From positions 1 through 64,000 of the forward strand of contig JBFJYH010000005.1 in NCBI GenBank assembly GCA_041622675.1: a stretch of 64,000 bases of DNA, in the 5' to 3' direction. The position numbers and the translations under genes are program-made. Source of the DNA: Reddybacter sp041622675. GTDB taxonomy: Bacteria; Pseudomonadota; Gammaproteobacteria; Pseudomonadales; Porticoccaceae. The notes beneath the pieces are model-generated. The model did no database searches and had not been told where the DNA came from. It worked only from the letters and a program-made list of their open reading frames with translations. How positions within the stretch are numbered: the stretch's first letter is position 1; each line of letters begins with the position of its first letter. Positions 55,051 to 62,934 of the stretch are shown piece after piece.

Positions 55051-55998
55051 TTAATAAGCGCCACCGCGTGAAAACACTTTCTTTGGATTGGCAACCATCA
55101 TGGTGTCGATGTCGGCTTGGCTGACGCCGCCAGCGAGAAGTGCGGGCAGTACGTCGCGGGGCACGTGCTCGTAACACCAGTTAGGGGCAAACTTTTCCAC
55201 GTATTCCCCATCGAAGAAATCCTGAAAGCTACAAGCATCGTGGGAGACAACCATCTGACCGGCGTAGCCTTTTTCACACAAAGTTACCACAGTCTGTACC
55301 CGCTCGTCGGTGGGTAGGAAGGCTTCAAGACCAAAGCGGTCCATGCCGATAAAGCAACCGCTGCTGAGGATCTCTTCGAGATAATCGATGTCCGTCGAAT
55401 CCCCCAGGTGGCCGATCACCACGCGGCTCATGTCAACGCCAAACTCTTTAAAGGTGGCAACCTGATCCCGGGCCGAGGTATTGGCAATGGTGGTGTGGGT
55501 GGAAATGGGTGCGCCGGTTTCGCGATGGGCGATGGCGGTAGATTGCAAAAGCTTTTTGTTGAAATCATCGACACCGGTGTGGTCGGTGGCGCATTTAATA
55601 ACGGCGGCTTTTACATTAGTGTCGAGAATACCCTCGGTGATGTCACGAATCATATAGGTCGACAGGTGATTGGCATCCCAGCCGTGCATCCAAGCCTCTT
55701 CGGTCCAGTAAAAGCCGGTGGGACAAATGACGTTGACGCCGGATGCTTTTGACACGGCGATAATGGAGTGGATATCACGGCCCAGATTAACGGGCGTTAG
55801 ATCGACAATCGTCTTGACGCCACGTTCTTTGGCGGCGCTCAGTGAGCTAACGGCTTTCGGTACTTCTTTTTCAATATCGACGTAGCCGTCATAGTTCTGA
55901 CGCATATCCCAGTCGGCGATAATGATGTGCTCGTGCATCAGGCACATACCGATGTCGTCGACATCTATGGGTCCCATGGCGGTTTCTACTTGTGGCAT
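55051..55998 (-). CDS. Phosphotriesterase-family metal hydrolase
   Basis: This 315-residue TIM-barrel hydrolase has the full binuclear metal site of the phosphotriesterase family: His22 and His24 in LMHEHI, Lys135 (bridging carboxylated lysine) in VIKCATD, His168 in STHTT, His197 in IGHLGD and Asp254 in VSHDAC. Members hydrolyse lactones, carboxyl esters or organophosphates; a lactonase role is the most common. It could follow a Baeyer-Villiger step, which makes esters and lactones, but this link is inference. It is a single gene. Confidence 0.9.
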   Translation of the reverse strand: MPQVETAMGPIDVDDIGMCLMHEHIIIADWDMRQNYDGYVDIEKEVPKAVSSLSAAKERGVKTIVDLTPVNLGRDIHSIIAVSKASGVNVICPTGFYWTEEAWMHGWDANHLSTYMIRDITEGILDTNVKAAVIKCATDHTGVDDFNKKLLQSTAIAHRETGAPISTHTTIANTSARDQVATFKEFGVDMSRVVIGHLGDSTDIDYLEEILSSGCFIGMDRFGLEAFLPTDERVQTVVTLCEKGYAGQMVVSHDACSFQDFFDGEYVEKFAPNWCYEHVPRDVLPALLAGGVSQADIDTMMVANPKKVFSRGGAY

Positions 55999-56193
55999 AG
56001 CAGTGCTCCTTTCTTATTAATGGTGTTTTTTGAGCTATCAATTATTTGAGCTATTAAATTAGGCGGTATTTTGGAAACTGATCAATCATTATTTTTATTT
56101 AACTGACTGAATAGTAGTCTATTTATTAGGGGAATGTCAGCCTGCATCAGTGCGGTGGGCTTGTTATGCAGTGTATTATTTTTTCGTTTCTGC

Positions 56194-56221
56194 TTGCCTA
56201 CTCGTTAAGTTCTGCTACCCT
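56194..56221 (+). promoter_or_regulatory. Promoter of rnpB
   Basis: TTGCCT (56194-56199) and TACCCT (56216-56221) stand 16 bp apart, and the RNA 5' end is predicted 8 bases further on. A GC-rich start region follows, as in stable-RNA promoters. Confidence 0.7.
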
Positions 56222-56228
56222 CTCGCGC

Positions 56229-56605
56229 GGGAGTCGGCTGAGCAGTCGCTGTTCCGCTTCGCCGCTTGTTCTTAATTGAATAAATGGCCGGCGGGATGGA
56301 GGAAAGTCCGGGCTCCATAGGGCAGAGTGCCAGGTAACGCCTGGGGGGTGCAAGCCTACGGAAAGTGCCGCAGAAAATATACCGCCTAAGCAGTTCGCTG
56401 CCGGTAAGGGTGAAATGGTGCGGTAAGAGCGCACCGCGCGGCTGGTAACAGGCGTGGCAGGGTAAACCCCACTCGGAGCAAGACCAAATAGGGATCCATA
56501 GGCGTGGCCCGCGCTGGATCCGGGTAGGTTGCTTGAGGTGTACGGTGACGTGCATCCCAGAGGAATGACTGTTCTCGACAGAACCCGGCTTATAGGCCGG
56601 CTCCC
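56229..56605 (+). ncRNA. rnpB: RNase P RNA, type A
   Basis: RNase P RNA is the catalytic subunit that trims tRNA 5' ends. The type A signatures are in order: GAGGAAAGTCCGGGCTCC (P4 5' side and J3/4), ATAGGGCAGAGTGCCAGG, ACGGAAAGTGCCGCAGAAAA, GTAAACCCCACTCGGAGCAA, AGAGGAATGACTG and GACAGAACCCGGCTTATAGG. The ends are set by the P1 helix GGGAGTCGGCT with AGGCCGGCTCCC. Open frames antisense to it are shadows. Position upstream of mraZ is common in gammaproteobacteria. Confidence 0.97.
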
Positions 56606-56691
56606 ACTTTTTATTGATTGCGGAAGGGCTCTTTATAGCTAAGGGCTTCTTCTCAGTCACAGCTGACTTTAACCCTCTAATTCCGTGCTGT

Positions 56692-57444
56692 TTAAGGTTG
56701 CTTTGAGCGACGTTTTCTTTGTTTCGCCGATATAAAAAACAAGGCGAAGCCAGAGGCAACGGCTATCACTCCCAATAAGGCGAAAATCCGAAGTAGCCAA
56801 GAGTTAAAATTATCGCGGTCGACATAATCCATTATGTGCAGGCTCCATAATAGATCGTAAAGCCGCCAGGTATTCGTGCGAATGGCGCTGACCTTCCCAG
56901 TGTTGGCGCCAATCCATAGGTTGGCCTCGTCCACGCCGTTAAGTTCGATTTTCCAGGCCGGTAGCTCGCCGTTGCGATATTCACTACCCTGGCTGACTTC
57001 GGTGACCCACGTTGCCGACAGAGCCTGTAAGTGCGTGGCGTTAGAGGCGACTGAAAGGGCTTCGGACTCTGTCAATGGGGGGAGCTTCTCTGCGGTTTCC
57101 CCATGATAGACCGACAGTCCGTCTGCTAGCTTAACGATATAAACCGGTGTGTATAAGCGCTGCTGTAATTGTATTTTGCCAAGACTCACCACGGCGAGTT
57201 CCCGGTGTTTTGAAACTAGATCATTGGGTGAGACCAGTCTGACATGATCCAGTCGCAGTGCGGGTGGGGTTTGAAGCAGGTGGGTACCGCGCACGTCGTT
57301 AATGGGTACGATGGAAAAGAACAGCCCAGATGCCGTCCATATCAGCAGTTGTATCGCGGCAATTAAGCCTAGCCAGCGGTGAGTCTTTCTAATGAATGTT
57401 GGGTTCAAGCTAGCGTACCGAGTGGTATTTGAAAATGGGAGCAT
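56692..57444 (-). CDS. PepSY domain membrane protein
   Basis: The 250-residue protein has an N-terminal membrane helix (LGLIAAIQLLIWTASGLFFS, about 26-45), a periplasmic region with a PepSY domain (ESEALSVASNATH...WKIELNG...ANLWIGANTGKVSAI) and a C-terminal membrane helix (about 217-240). PepSY-TM proteins are tied to iron or haem reductase functions or protease control. The HRWLGL...H pattern at the start matches the PepSY-TM family. Role unknown. It is convergent with rnpB. Confidence 0.82.
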   Translation of the reverse strand: MLPFSNTTRYASLNPTFIRKTHRWLGLIAAIQLLIWTASGLFFSIVPINDVRGTHLLQTPPALRLDHVRLVSPNDLVSKHRELAVVSLGKIQLQQRLYTPVYIVKLADGLSVYHGETAEKLPPLTESEALSVASNATHLQALSATWVTEVSQGSEYRNGELPAWKIELNGVDEANLWIGANTGKVSAIRTNTWRLYDLLWSLHIMDYVDRDNFNSWLLRIFALLGVIAVASGFALFFISAKQRKRRSKQP

Positions 57445-57727
57445 ACCTCAATATAAGAGCAGTATGGCCTGGGTGGCACTGAGGCTTTGCCATTTATAAT
57501 AGCGGGTTATTCAGTGCATAGGTTCTTAGTGGCTCCTATTAATAGATCAAATCAATCTTGTTAGTAGATTAAATCAATTTTTTCTTAAAGTGTTACTTTA
57601 AGTTATCTTTTTAGCATGCTGTTTTGCCTCGTTTATCAGCTTTTATGTTGTCATTTTTAATGAGCTTTTCCCTGTAAGTTCGCAGGAAATGTCAGCATTT
57701 TCGCGAAAGTTTGCCAACTCGTGAGTA

Positions 57728-57755
57728 TTGACTTTAATTGCCTCGGGTCTATAGT
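57728..57755 (+). promoter_or_regulatory. Sigma-70 promoter of the division cluster
   Basis: TTGACT (57728-57733) and TATAGT (57750-57755) stand 16 bp apart, close to consensus. It would start transcription about 55 bp before mraZ. The rest of the 370-bp gap upstream (from 57445) is AT-rich and holds no gene. Confidence 0.8.
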
Positions 57756-57763
57756 GTCAAATT

Positions 57764-57788
57764 GTGGGTGAAAGTGGGTCAAAGTGGC
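57764..57788 (+). promoter_or_regulatory. MraZ operator repeats
   Basis: Three GTGGG-type repeats (57764-57769, 57774-57779, 57784-57788; the last is GTGGC) occur with a 10-bp period right after the -10 element. MraZ is known to bind repeats of TGGGN spaced by 5 bp upstream of its own gene, so these fit an autorepressor site. Confidence 0.8.
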
Positions 57789-57814
57789 CTTTTTGATAAT
57801 AATCGTGAGAGGGT

Positions 57815-58273
57815 GTGGTGTTTCGAGGCAGTAACGAAATCAACATGGATGCCAAGGGGCGGATGGCTATTCCGGCTCGGTACCGTGACGCCTTGATGTC
57901 TGAATTTGGTGGCAGCCTTGTGGCGACGATTAGCATCACTGATACCTGCCTGTTTATTTACCCGCGCCCCGAGTGGGAAGAGATGGAAGTTAAAATTGCC
58001 CGCATGTCGACTTTTAACAAAGACACTCGGCGTTTGCAGCACTTATTGATCGGTAATGCCCGCGACCTGGATTTAGATGGCAGCGGTCGCGTGCTGATAC
58101 CCCAGGAGTTGCGCGATTACGCCAAGCTGGATAAAAAAGTCACTTTGGTGGGGCAAAGCCATCGGCTCGAGCTGTGGGATACGGAGAGTTGGAATACTAA
58201 TCGCAAAGCCTGGTTGGAAGAAGTCGCCAGCGGTTTGGAGATTCCTGAAGACATTCAATCATTGTCATTGTGA
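57815..58273 (+). CDS. mraZ: Transcriptional regulator MraZ
   Basis: MraZ is an AbrB-like DNA-binding protein that represses the division and cell-wall cluster. The 152-residue protein has the two MraZ repeats: FRGSNEINMDAKGRMAIPARYRDAL at the start and NARDLDLDGSGRVLIPQELRDYA in the second half. The start is a GTG (57815; the next codon is another GTG) after GAGAGGG. It is first in the mraZ-rsmH-ftsL-ftsI-murE-murF run. Confidence 0.96.
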   Translation: MVFRGSNEINMDAKGRMAIPARYRDALMSEFGGSLVATISITDTCLFIYPRPEWEEMEVKIARMSTFNKDTRRLQHLLIGNARDLDLDGSGRVLIPQELRDYAKLDKKVTLVGQSHRLELWDTESWNTNRKAWLEEVASGLEIPEDIQSLSL

Positions 58274-58286
58274 GGGTGGCCGCCTA

Positions 58287-59222
58287 ATGCCAGCTGCTAA
58301 AAAAGCCCATATTACAGTGCTGTTAGATGGGGCCGTTGATGCCCTGATTGGCAACGTCGACGGCTACTATGTTGACGGTACCTTCGGCCGTGGTGGGCAT
58401 TCGGGTCTGGTTTTGGAGCGGCTATCTCCTAAGGGGCACTTACTGGCAGTTGATAAAGATACTGAAGCCTGTAATGCAGGTCACGATTTGTTTGACGGCG
58501 ATGCTCGTTTTGAAATTGTACAGGCCTCTTTTGCCGATCTCGAAAGTCTACTCCGTGAACGGGGACAAGTTGGCAAAGTCAGTGGTGTGCTGCTCGATTT
58601 AGGTGTTTCGTCACCCCAGCTGGATGACGCCGAGCGCGGATTTAGCTTTTTGCGTGATGGTCCTCTCGATATGCGCATGGATACGACCCGGGGTTTAAGC
58701 GCCGCCCAGTGGATTGCTGTTGCCGATGAGGCCGAAATCGCGGGTGTGATCAAAGACTATGGCGAGGAGAAATTTGCCCGTCGTATGGCAAGGGCCATTG
58801 TTGAAGCGAGAGAGAAAAAAACCATCACTCGTACCGGCGAGCTGGCCGATATTATCGCCGCAGCCAATCCTGCCTGGGAAAAGGGTAAACACCCTGCAAC
58901 CCGGGCCTTCCAGGCAATTCGCATTTTTTTGAATCGTGAATTGGATGATCTGCGTTCATTGCTCGATTGTGTCGTGGACTTGCTTTCGGTGGGCGGACGG
59001 CTGGTAGTGATCAGTTTTCACTCTTTGGAAGATCGTATCGTCAAACGTTTTATTCGCGGTCACACCCATCCGGTGGTGCCGCGTGGTTTGGCCATTCCAG
59101 AAGATCAAATTATTCGACGTTTGCAGACTGTCGGCAAAGCTTCAAAGGCCAGTACCGAAGAGGTCGAGCAGAATCCTCGCGCCCGCAGTGCGGTTATGCG
59201 TGTGGCCGAAAAGGTGATGTGA
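58287..59222 (+). CDS. rsmH: 16S rRNA (cytosine-1402 N4)-methyltransferase RsmH
   Basis: RsmH (MraW) methylates the N4 position of C1402 in 16S rRNA; RsmI, also in this window, modifies the same base. The 311-residue protein has GYYVDGTFGRGGHSGLVLERL near 27-47, LLDLGVSSPQLDDAERGFSF and VISFHSLEDRIVKRF. The 13-bp gap after mraZ and a 1-bp gap before ftsL show an operon. Confidence 0.97.
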   Translation: MPAAKKAHITVLLDGAVDALIGNVDGYYVDGTFGRGGHSGLVLERLSPKGHLLAVDKDTEACNAGHDLFDGDARFEIVQASFADLESLLRERGQVGKVSGVLLDLGVSSPQLDDAERGFSFLRDGPLDMRMDTTRGLSAAQWIAVADEAEIAGVIKDYGEEKFARRMARAIVEAREKKTITRTGELADIIAAANPAWEKGKHPATRAFQAIRIFLNRELDDLRSLLDCVVDLLSVGGRLVVISFHSLEDRIVKRFIRGHTHPVVPRGLAIPEDQIIRRLQTVGKASKASTEEVEQNPRARSAVMRVAEKVM

Positions 59223-59223
59223 A

Positions 59224-59547
59224 ATGACAGTAGCAGCAAGTTTCCCACGCTTTAGTCGCTTAAGTATCTGCTTGTTACTGAGCTGGGTTGCAGTATTGGT
59301 TAGTGGTCTAGGCGTGGTTTATGTCAGTCACCAGTGTCGCTTGTTATACGGTGAGCTGTCGCAGTTGCAGCAGGAAAAAAATCGTCTAGAAATTGCTCGC
59401 GGGCAGAACTTGCTCGAGGCCAGTGCTCAGGCATCGCTTTACCGCGTAGAACAATTGGCCCTTGGCAAATTGCATATGCAAGTGCCCGCACTGGATGAAA
59501 TCGTTAGAGTCAAACCTTTAGGGTCTGCGGAAATAGCGGCTCGATAA
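59224..59547 (+). CDS. ftsL: Cell division protein FtsL
   Basis: This 107-residue single-pass membrane protein joins FtsB and FtsQ at the septum. It has a short cytoplasmic start, a membrane helix (about 14-34, LSICLLLSWVAVLVSGLGVVY) and a leucine-zipper coiled coil (LYGELSQLQQEKNRLEI). Its place between rsmH and ftsI and its length identify it, as the sequence is little conserved. Confidence 0.93.
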   Translation: MTVAASFPRFSRLSICLLLSWVAVLVSGLGVVYVSHQCRLLYGELSQLQQEKNRLEIARGQNLLEASAQASLYRVEQLALGKLHMQVPALDEIVRVKPLGSAEIAAR

Positions 59548-59560
59548 TAAGGATGAAATA

Positions 59561-61381
59561 GTGGAGAAAGACGTCAAAAAGCAGCGTCCGCAAAACCGTG
59601 GCAAACGAGACCGCGTATCCGCTCGTCGCGGCTCGGGTGCACGCGTGCGCAGTATTGCGATGTGGCGTTATTGGGCTATGGTTGTGACCTTGGTCTCCCT
59701 GGGTGTAGTAACTTTAAGTCACGTTGCCGGTTTGCAGGTTTTGCCCGATGTGCACCGGGGGTTTGAGTTTTTACAAAGTCAGGGTAATAGCCGCACTTTG
59801 CGAACAGTGGATATCCCCGCTTACCGAGGCATTATTACCGACCGTCGCGGAGAGCCACTGGCGATCAGCACCCCCGTGGTATCTATTTGCGCGAATCCTC
59901 AATTGCTCGAATTGGGTGGCGACAAACTGGCCATGCTCGCGCGGCGCCTAAAACTACGTGTAGGTGATTTAAAACAGCGTATCGAGCGTTACCGCAATAA
60001 AGAATTTATGTATTTAGCGCGCCAGTTGACACCAGCCCAGGCCCAAGCGGTGCTCGATCTCGACGTCGTCGGTATTTTTAAACGCGAGGAATACAAACGC
60101 TATTATCCTGCGGGTGAGGTGGCGGCGCAGTTGGTCGGTTTTACGGGCATCGATGATCGTGGTCAAGAGGGGATGGAGCTCGCTTTTGATGACTGGCTCT
60201 ATGGTGTCACCGGCAGCAAACGGGTATTGAAAGATCGCAAGGGGCGGGTGATCAAAGAGTTGCAGTTGATTGAAAGCGAGAAACCGGGAAGTAATCTGGC
60301 GCTGAGTATTGATCTGCGTTTGCAATATATCGCCTATAGGGAATTAAAGGCGGCGATGAAGCAGTTTCGCGCTAAGTCGGGGTCGGTAGTGGTGCTCGAT
60401 GTGCAGACGGGTGAAGTGCTGGCGATGGTCAATCAGCCTTCGTTTAATCCCAATGATCGCTCGCGAATGGAAGCGGGTAGCACGCGCAATCGTGCGCTCA
60501 CTGATTTATTGGAGCCTGGTTCGGTCATGAAACCGTTGACCATGGTGGCAGCGCTGGAGAGCGGTCAGTTTCATCCCGCAACCGTAATAGATACCAGCCC
60601 AGGCTACCTGCGCGTAGGGCGAAAAACGTTTCTCGATCATCGCAATTACGGCAAGCTCGATATGAGCGGTATTCTGGCTAAGTCCAGTCAGGTGGGCACC
60701 ACCAAAATCGCGATGAAACTGGACCCCGATGATATTCGTGGAGTCTTTGATCGCGTGGGTCTGGGCCATAGTCCCGGTACGGGCTTTCCCGGGGAAAGTG
60801 CGGGTTTATTGCCAAGTAAACGTCGCTGGCGAGACGTGGAAACAGCCACTTTGGCCTTTGGTTATGGAATGGCGGCAACGCCTTTGCAGCTGGCCAATGC
60901 CTATGCTGTGCTGGCCAATAATGGCATTAAAAAACAAGTTTCGCTGTTAAAAATTTCCGCCGCAGAGGGTGTTCTTCCGGGACCTGAAGAGCGAGTAATT
61001 GACCAAAACGTTGTCGCTAGCGTGCGCCAGATGATGAAGGCCGTGATCGAAAAAGAGGGTACGGGCACCCGCGCTGCCATTAGCACCTATGAAGTGGCGG
61101 GTAAAACCGGTACTAGCCATAAGGTCGGTGCCGGAGGTTATGAAAAAGATCGCTATGTGGGTTTGTTTGCCGGCATGGCTCCCGCCGACAAGCCGCGTTT
61201 AGTCACAGTGGTGGTGATTGATGATCCTCGGGGCAAAGATTATTACGGCGGGTTAGTGGCGGCACCGGTGTTTTCGAAAGTCACCGCCGAGGCCCTGCGT
61301 TTAATGAGTGTTCCGCCCTTGAAATTACCTGAGCCCAAACTGGTGAAGGGTGCTGGGTTAAATCCCGGAGGTGATTCGTGA
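59561..61381 (+). CDS. ftsI: Peptidoglycan transpeptidase FtsI (PBP3)
   Basis: This 606-residue septal penicillin-binding protein crosslinks peptidoglycan with FtsW. A basic cytoplasmic start (1-33) is followed by a membrane helix (about 36-56), the pedestal domain from RRGEPLAIS and the transpeptidase domain. The active Ser321 is in EPGSVMKPL (SxxK). The third-motif KTG stands in VAGKTGTSHK. The middle SxN motif reads SSQ (Ser375-Gln377), where SSN is normal. The start is GTG at 59561 after AAGGATG. The stop overlaps the start of murE. Confidence 0.96.
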   Translation: MEKDVKKQRPQNRGKRDRVSARRGSGARVRSIAMWRYWAMVVTLVSLGVVTLSHVAGLQVLPDVHRGFEFLQSQGNSRTLRTVDIPAYRGIITDRRGEPLAISTPVVSICANPQLLELGGDKLAMLARRLKLRVGDLKQRIERYRNKEFMYLARQLTPAQAQAVLDLDVVGIFKREEYKRYYPAGEVAAQLVGFTGIDDRGQEGMELAFDDWLYGVTGSKRVLKDRKGRVIKELQLIESEKPGSNLALSIDLRLQYIAYRELKAAMKQFRAKSGSVVVLDVQTGEVLAMVNQPSFNPNDRSRMEAGSTRNRALTDLLEPGSVMKPLTMVAALESGQFHPATVIDTSPGYLRVGRKTFLDHRNYGKLDMSGILAKSSQVGTTKIAMKLDPDDIRGVFDRVGLGHSPGTGFPGESAGLLPSKRRWRDVETATLAFGYGMAATPLQLANAYAVLANNGIKKQVSLLKISAAEGVLPGPEERVIDQNVVASVRQMMKAVIEKEGTGTRAAISTYEVAGKTGTSHKVGAGGYEKDRYVGLFAGMAPADKPRLVTVVVIDDPRGKDYYGGLVAAPVFSKVTAEALRLMSVPPLKLPEPKLVKGAGLNPGGDS

Positions 61382-62934
61382 TGACAGCGCCGCGTGATTT
61401 AGCGGGTATGACTTTGGGTGAGTTACTTGCAAATTTGCATTTGTCTCTCTCAAGTTTACCTAGCGAATTGGCGAACCTGGTCGTTAATGGCTTGCAGCTG
61501 GATAGCCGCAAGGTGGAGCCGGGCAACTTGTTTATTGCCTATCCGGGTTTACATAGCGATGGCCGAGATTATCTGGCCCAAGCCAAAATGGCAGGTGCCG
61601 TCGCTGCTCTGGTTGAAGGTGAAGGCTTTCAAGCCTTTGGTGAAACAGACTTTCCGGTAGTCGCTATTGATAAGCTGGCACACAAAGTGAGTGCCATTGC
61701 CGGTCGATTTTATTCTGACCCCAGTGCTAGTCTGCCAGTTATTGCTATTACCGGTACCAACGGCAAAACCACTTGCACACAACTACTGGCTCAGTTATTC
61801 ACACTACTGGGCAAACCGGCAGGGGTGATTGGTACCTTGGGTTATGGTGTGCTGTCACCAGATGCCCGAGGCACTAAATCACGTTTGACCGATACCGGCC
61901 TGACGACACCGGATGCGGTGAATGTGCAGGGCATTCTTGCCGCATTGGTGAACGCGGGTGCAGAGCGGGTGGCAATGGAGGTCTCCTCCCACAGTCTCGA
62001 CCAAGGTCGGGTTGAGAGTCTTCATTTTAATACCGCGGTATTCACGAACTTGAGTCAGGACCACCTTGATTACCATCAGTCTATGGCGGCCTATCAGCAA
62101 GCGAAAGCCCAACTTTTTAAGACCCCGGGGCTGCAAACTGCCATCGTTAATTGCGATGACGCAGCGGGTCGAACCATTATTGACGAATTAGCCACTGCCG
62201 GTGAGCCCAGTTGCTACAGCTATTCCTGCTCACAAAAAACAGCGGACATTTATGCCGACAGTGTGGCCTTTGGTAGGCATGGTGTGCGTGCTCATCTGAC
62301 CACACCGTGGGGCCAGGGCGAGCTGCACAGCCATCTGCAGGGTGCTTTTAACCTGAGCAACTTACTCGCCGTGATTGGCGTCGCGTGCGCTGAAGGTTAT
62401 ACCTTGGCGGATGTGTTGGCTGTTGTCCCACAATTAAAGCCCGTGCCCGGTCGTCTTGAAGTTGTCGACACCCAGGCCTTACCCGTGGTCGTGGTCGATT
62501 ATGCCCATACCGCCGATGCCCTTGAGAAAGCCTTGATAGCGTTGCGGTCGGGCTGTCGAGGTCGTCTCTGGTGTGTTTTTGGTTGTGGGGGGGATCGCGA
62601 TCAGGGTAAACGCCCGGTGATGGGGGCTATCGCTGAACAGTTGGCAGACCGGTTAGTGATTACTAGCGACAATCCCCGCAGTGAAGACAAACAGGCCATT
62701 ATTGACGATGTGCTGGTAGGGATGGCGGGCCACGGCATTAAGTCGAACGAGCTTCAGGTTTTGATCGATAGGCGCAGCGCTATTCGTTTTGCTGTGAGCC
62801 ATGCCGCCGAGCAAGACGTGGTGCTAATCGCCGGTAAAGGCCATGAAGACTACCAGCTTATTAAAGATCAGCGCTTGCCCTTTAACGATGTTGCGGAAGC
62901 ACGTTTAGCGTTACGTGAAAGGGGTGATAGGTGA
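61381..62934 (+). CDS. murE: UDP-MurNAc-tripeptide synthetase MurE
   Basis: MurE adds meso-diaminopimelate to UDP-MurNAc-L-Ala-D-Glu. The 517-residue protein has LQLDSRKVEPGNLFIAYPG in the N-terminal domain, ITGTNGKTTCTQLLAQLF as ATP-binding motif near 121-138, then TVFTNLSQDHLDYH and the DAP-specific motif SDNPRSED. The ATG at 61381 overlaps the ftsI stop (TGATG). The end overlaps the start of murF by 4 bases. Confidence 0.96.
   Translation: MTAPRDLAGMTLGELLANLHLSLSSLPSELANLVVNGLQLDSRKVEPGNLFIAYPGLHSDGRDYLAQAKMAGAVAALVEGEGFQAFGETDFPVVAIDKLAHKVSAIAGRFYSDPSASLPVIAITGTNGKTTCTQLLAQLFTLLGKPAGVIGTLGYGVLSPDARGTKSRLTDTGLTTPDAVNVQGILAALVNAGAERVAMEVSSHSLDQGRVESLHFNTAVFTNLSQDHLDYHQSMAAYQQAKAQLFKTPGLQTAIVNCDDAAGRTIIDELATAGEPSCYSYSCSQKTADIYADSVAFGRHGVRAHLTTPWGQGELHSHLQGAFNLSNLLAVIGVACAEGYTLADVLAVVPQLKPVPGRLEVVDTQALPVVVVDYAHTADALEKALIALRSGCRGRLWCVFGCGGDRDQGKRPVMGAIAEQLADRLVITSDNPRSEDKQAIIDDVLVGMAGHGIKSNELQVLIDRRSAIRFAVSHAAEQDVVLIAGKGHEDYQLIKDQRLPFNDVAEARLALRERGDR

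Noticed and set aside
56205..56759. Long open frame on the minus strand over the RNase P RNA
   Set aside because: It is antisense to rnpB, which has all conserved type A segments. The predicted protein is low in information and has no family resemblance.
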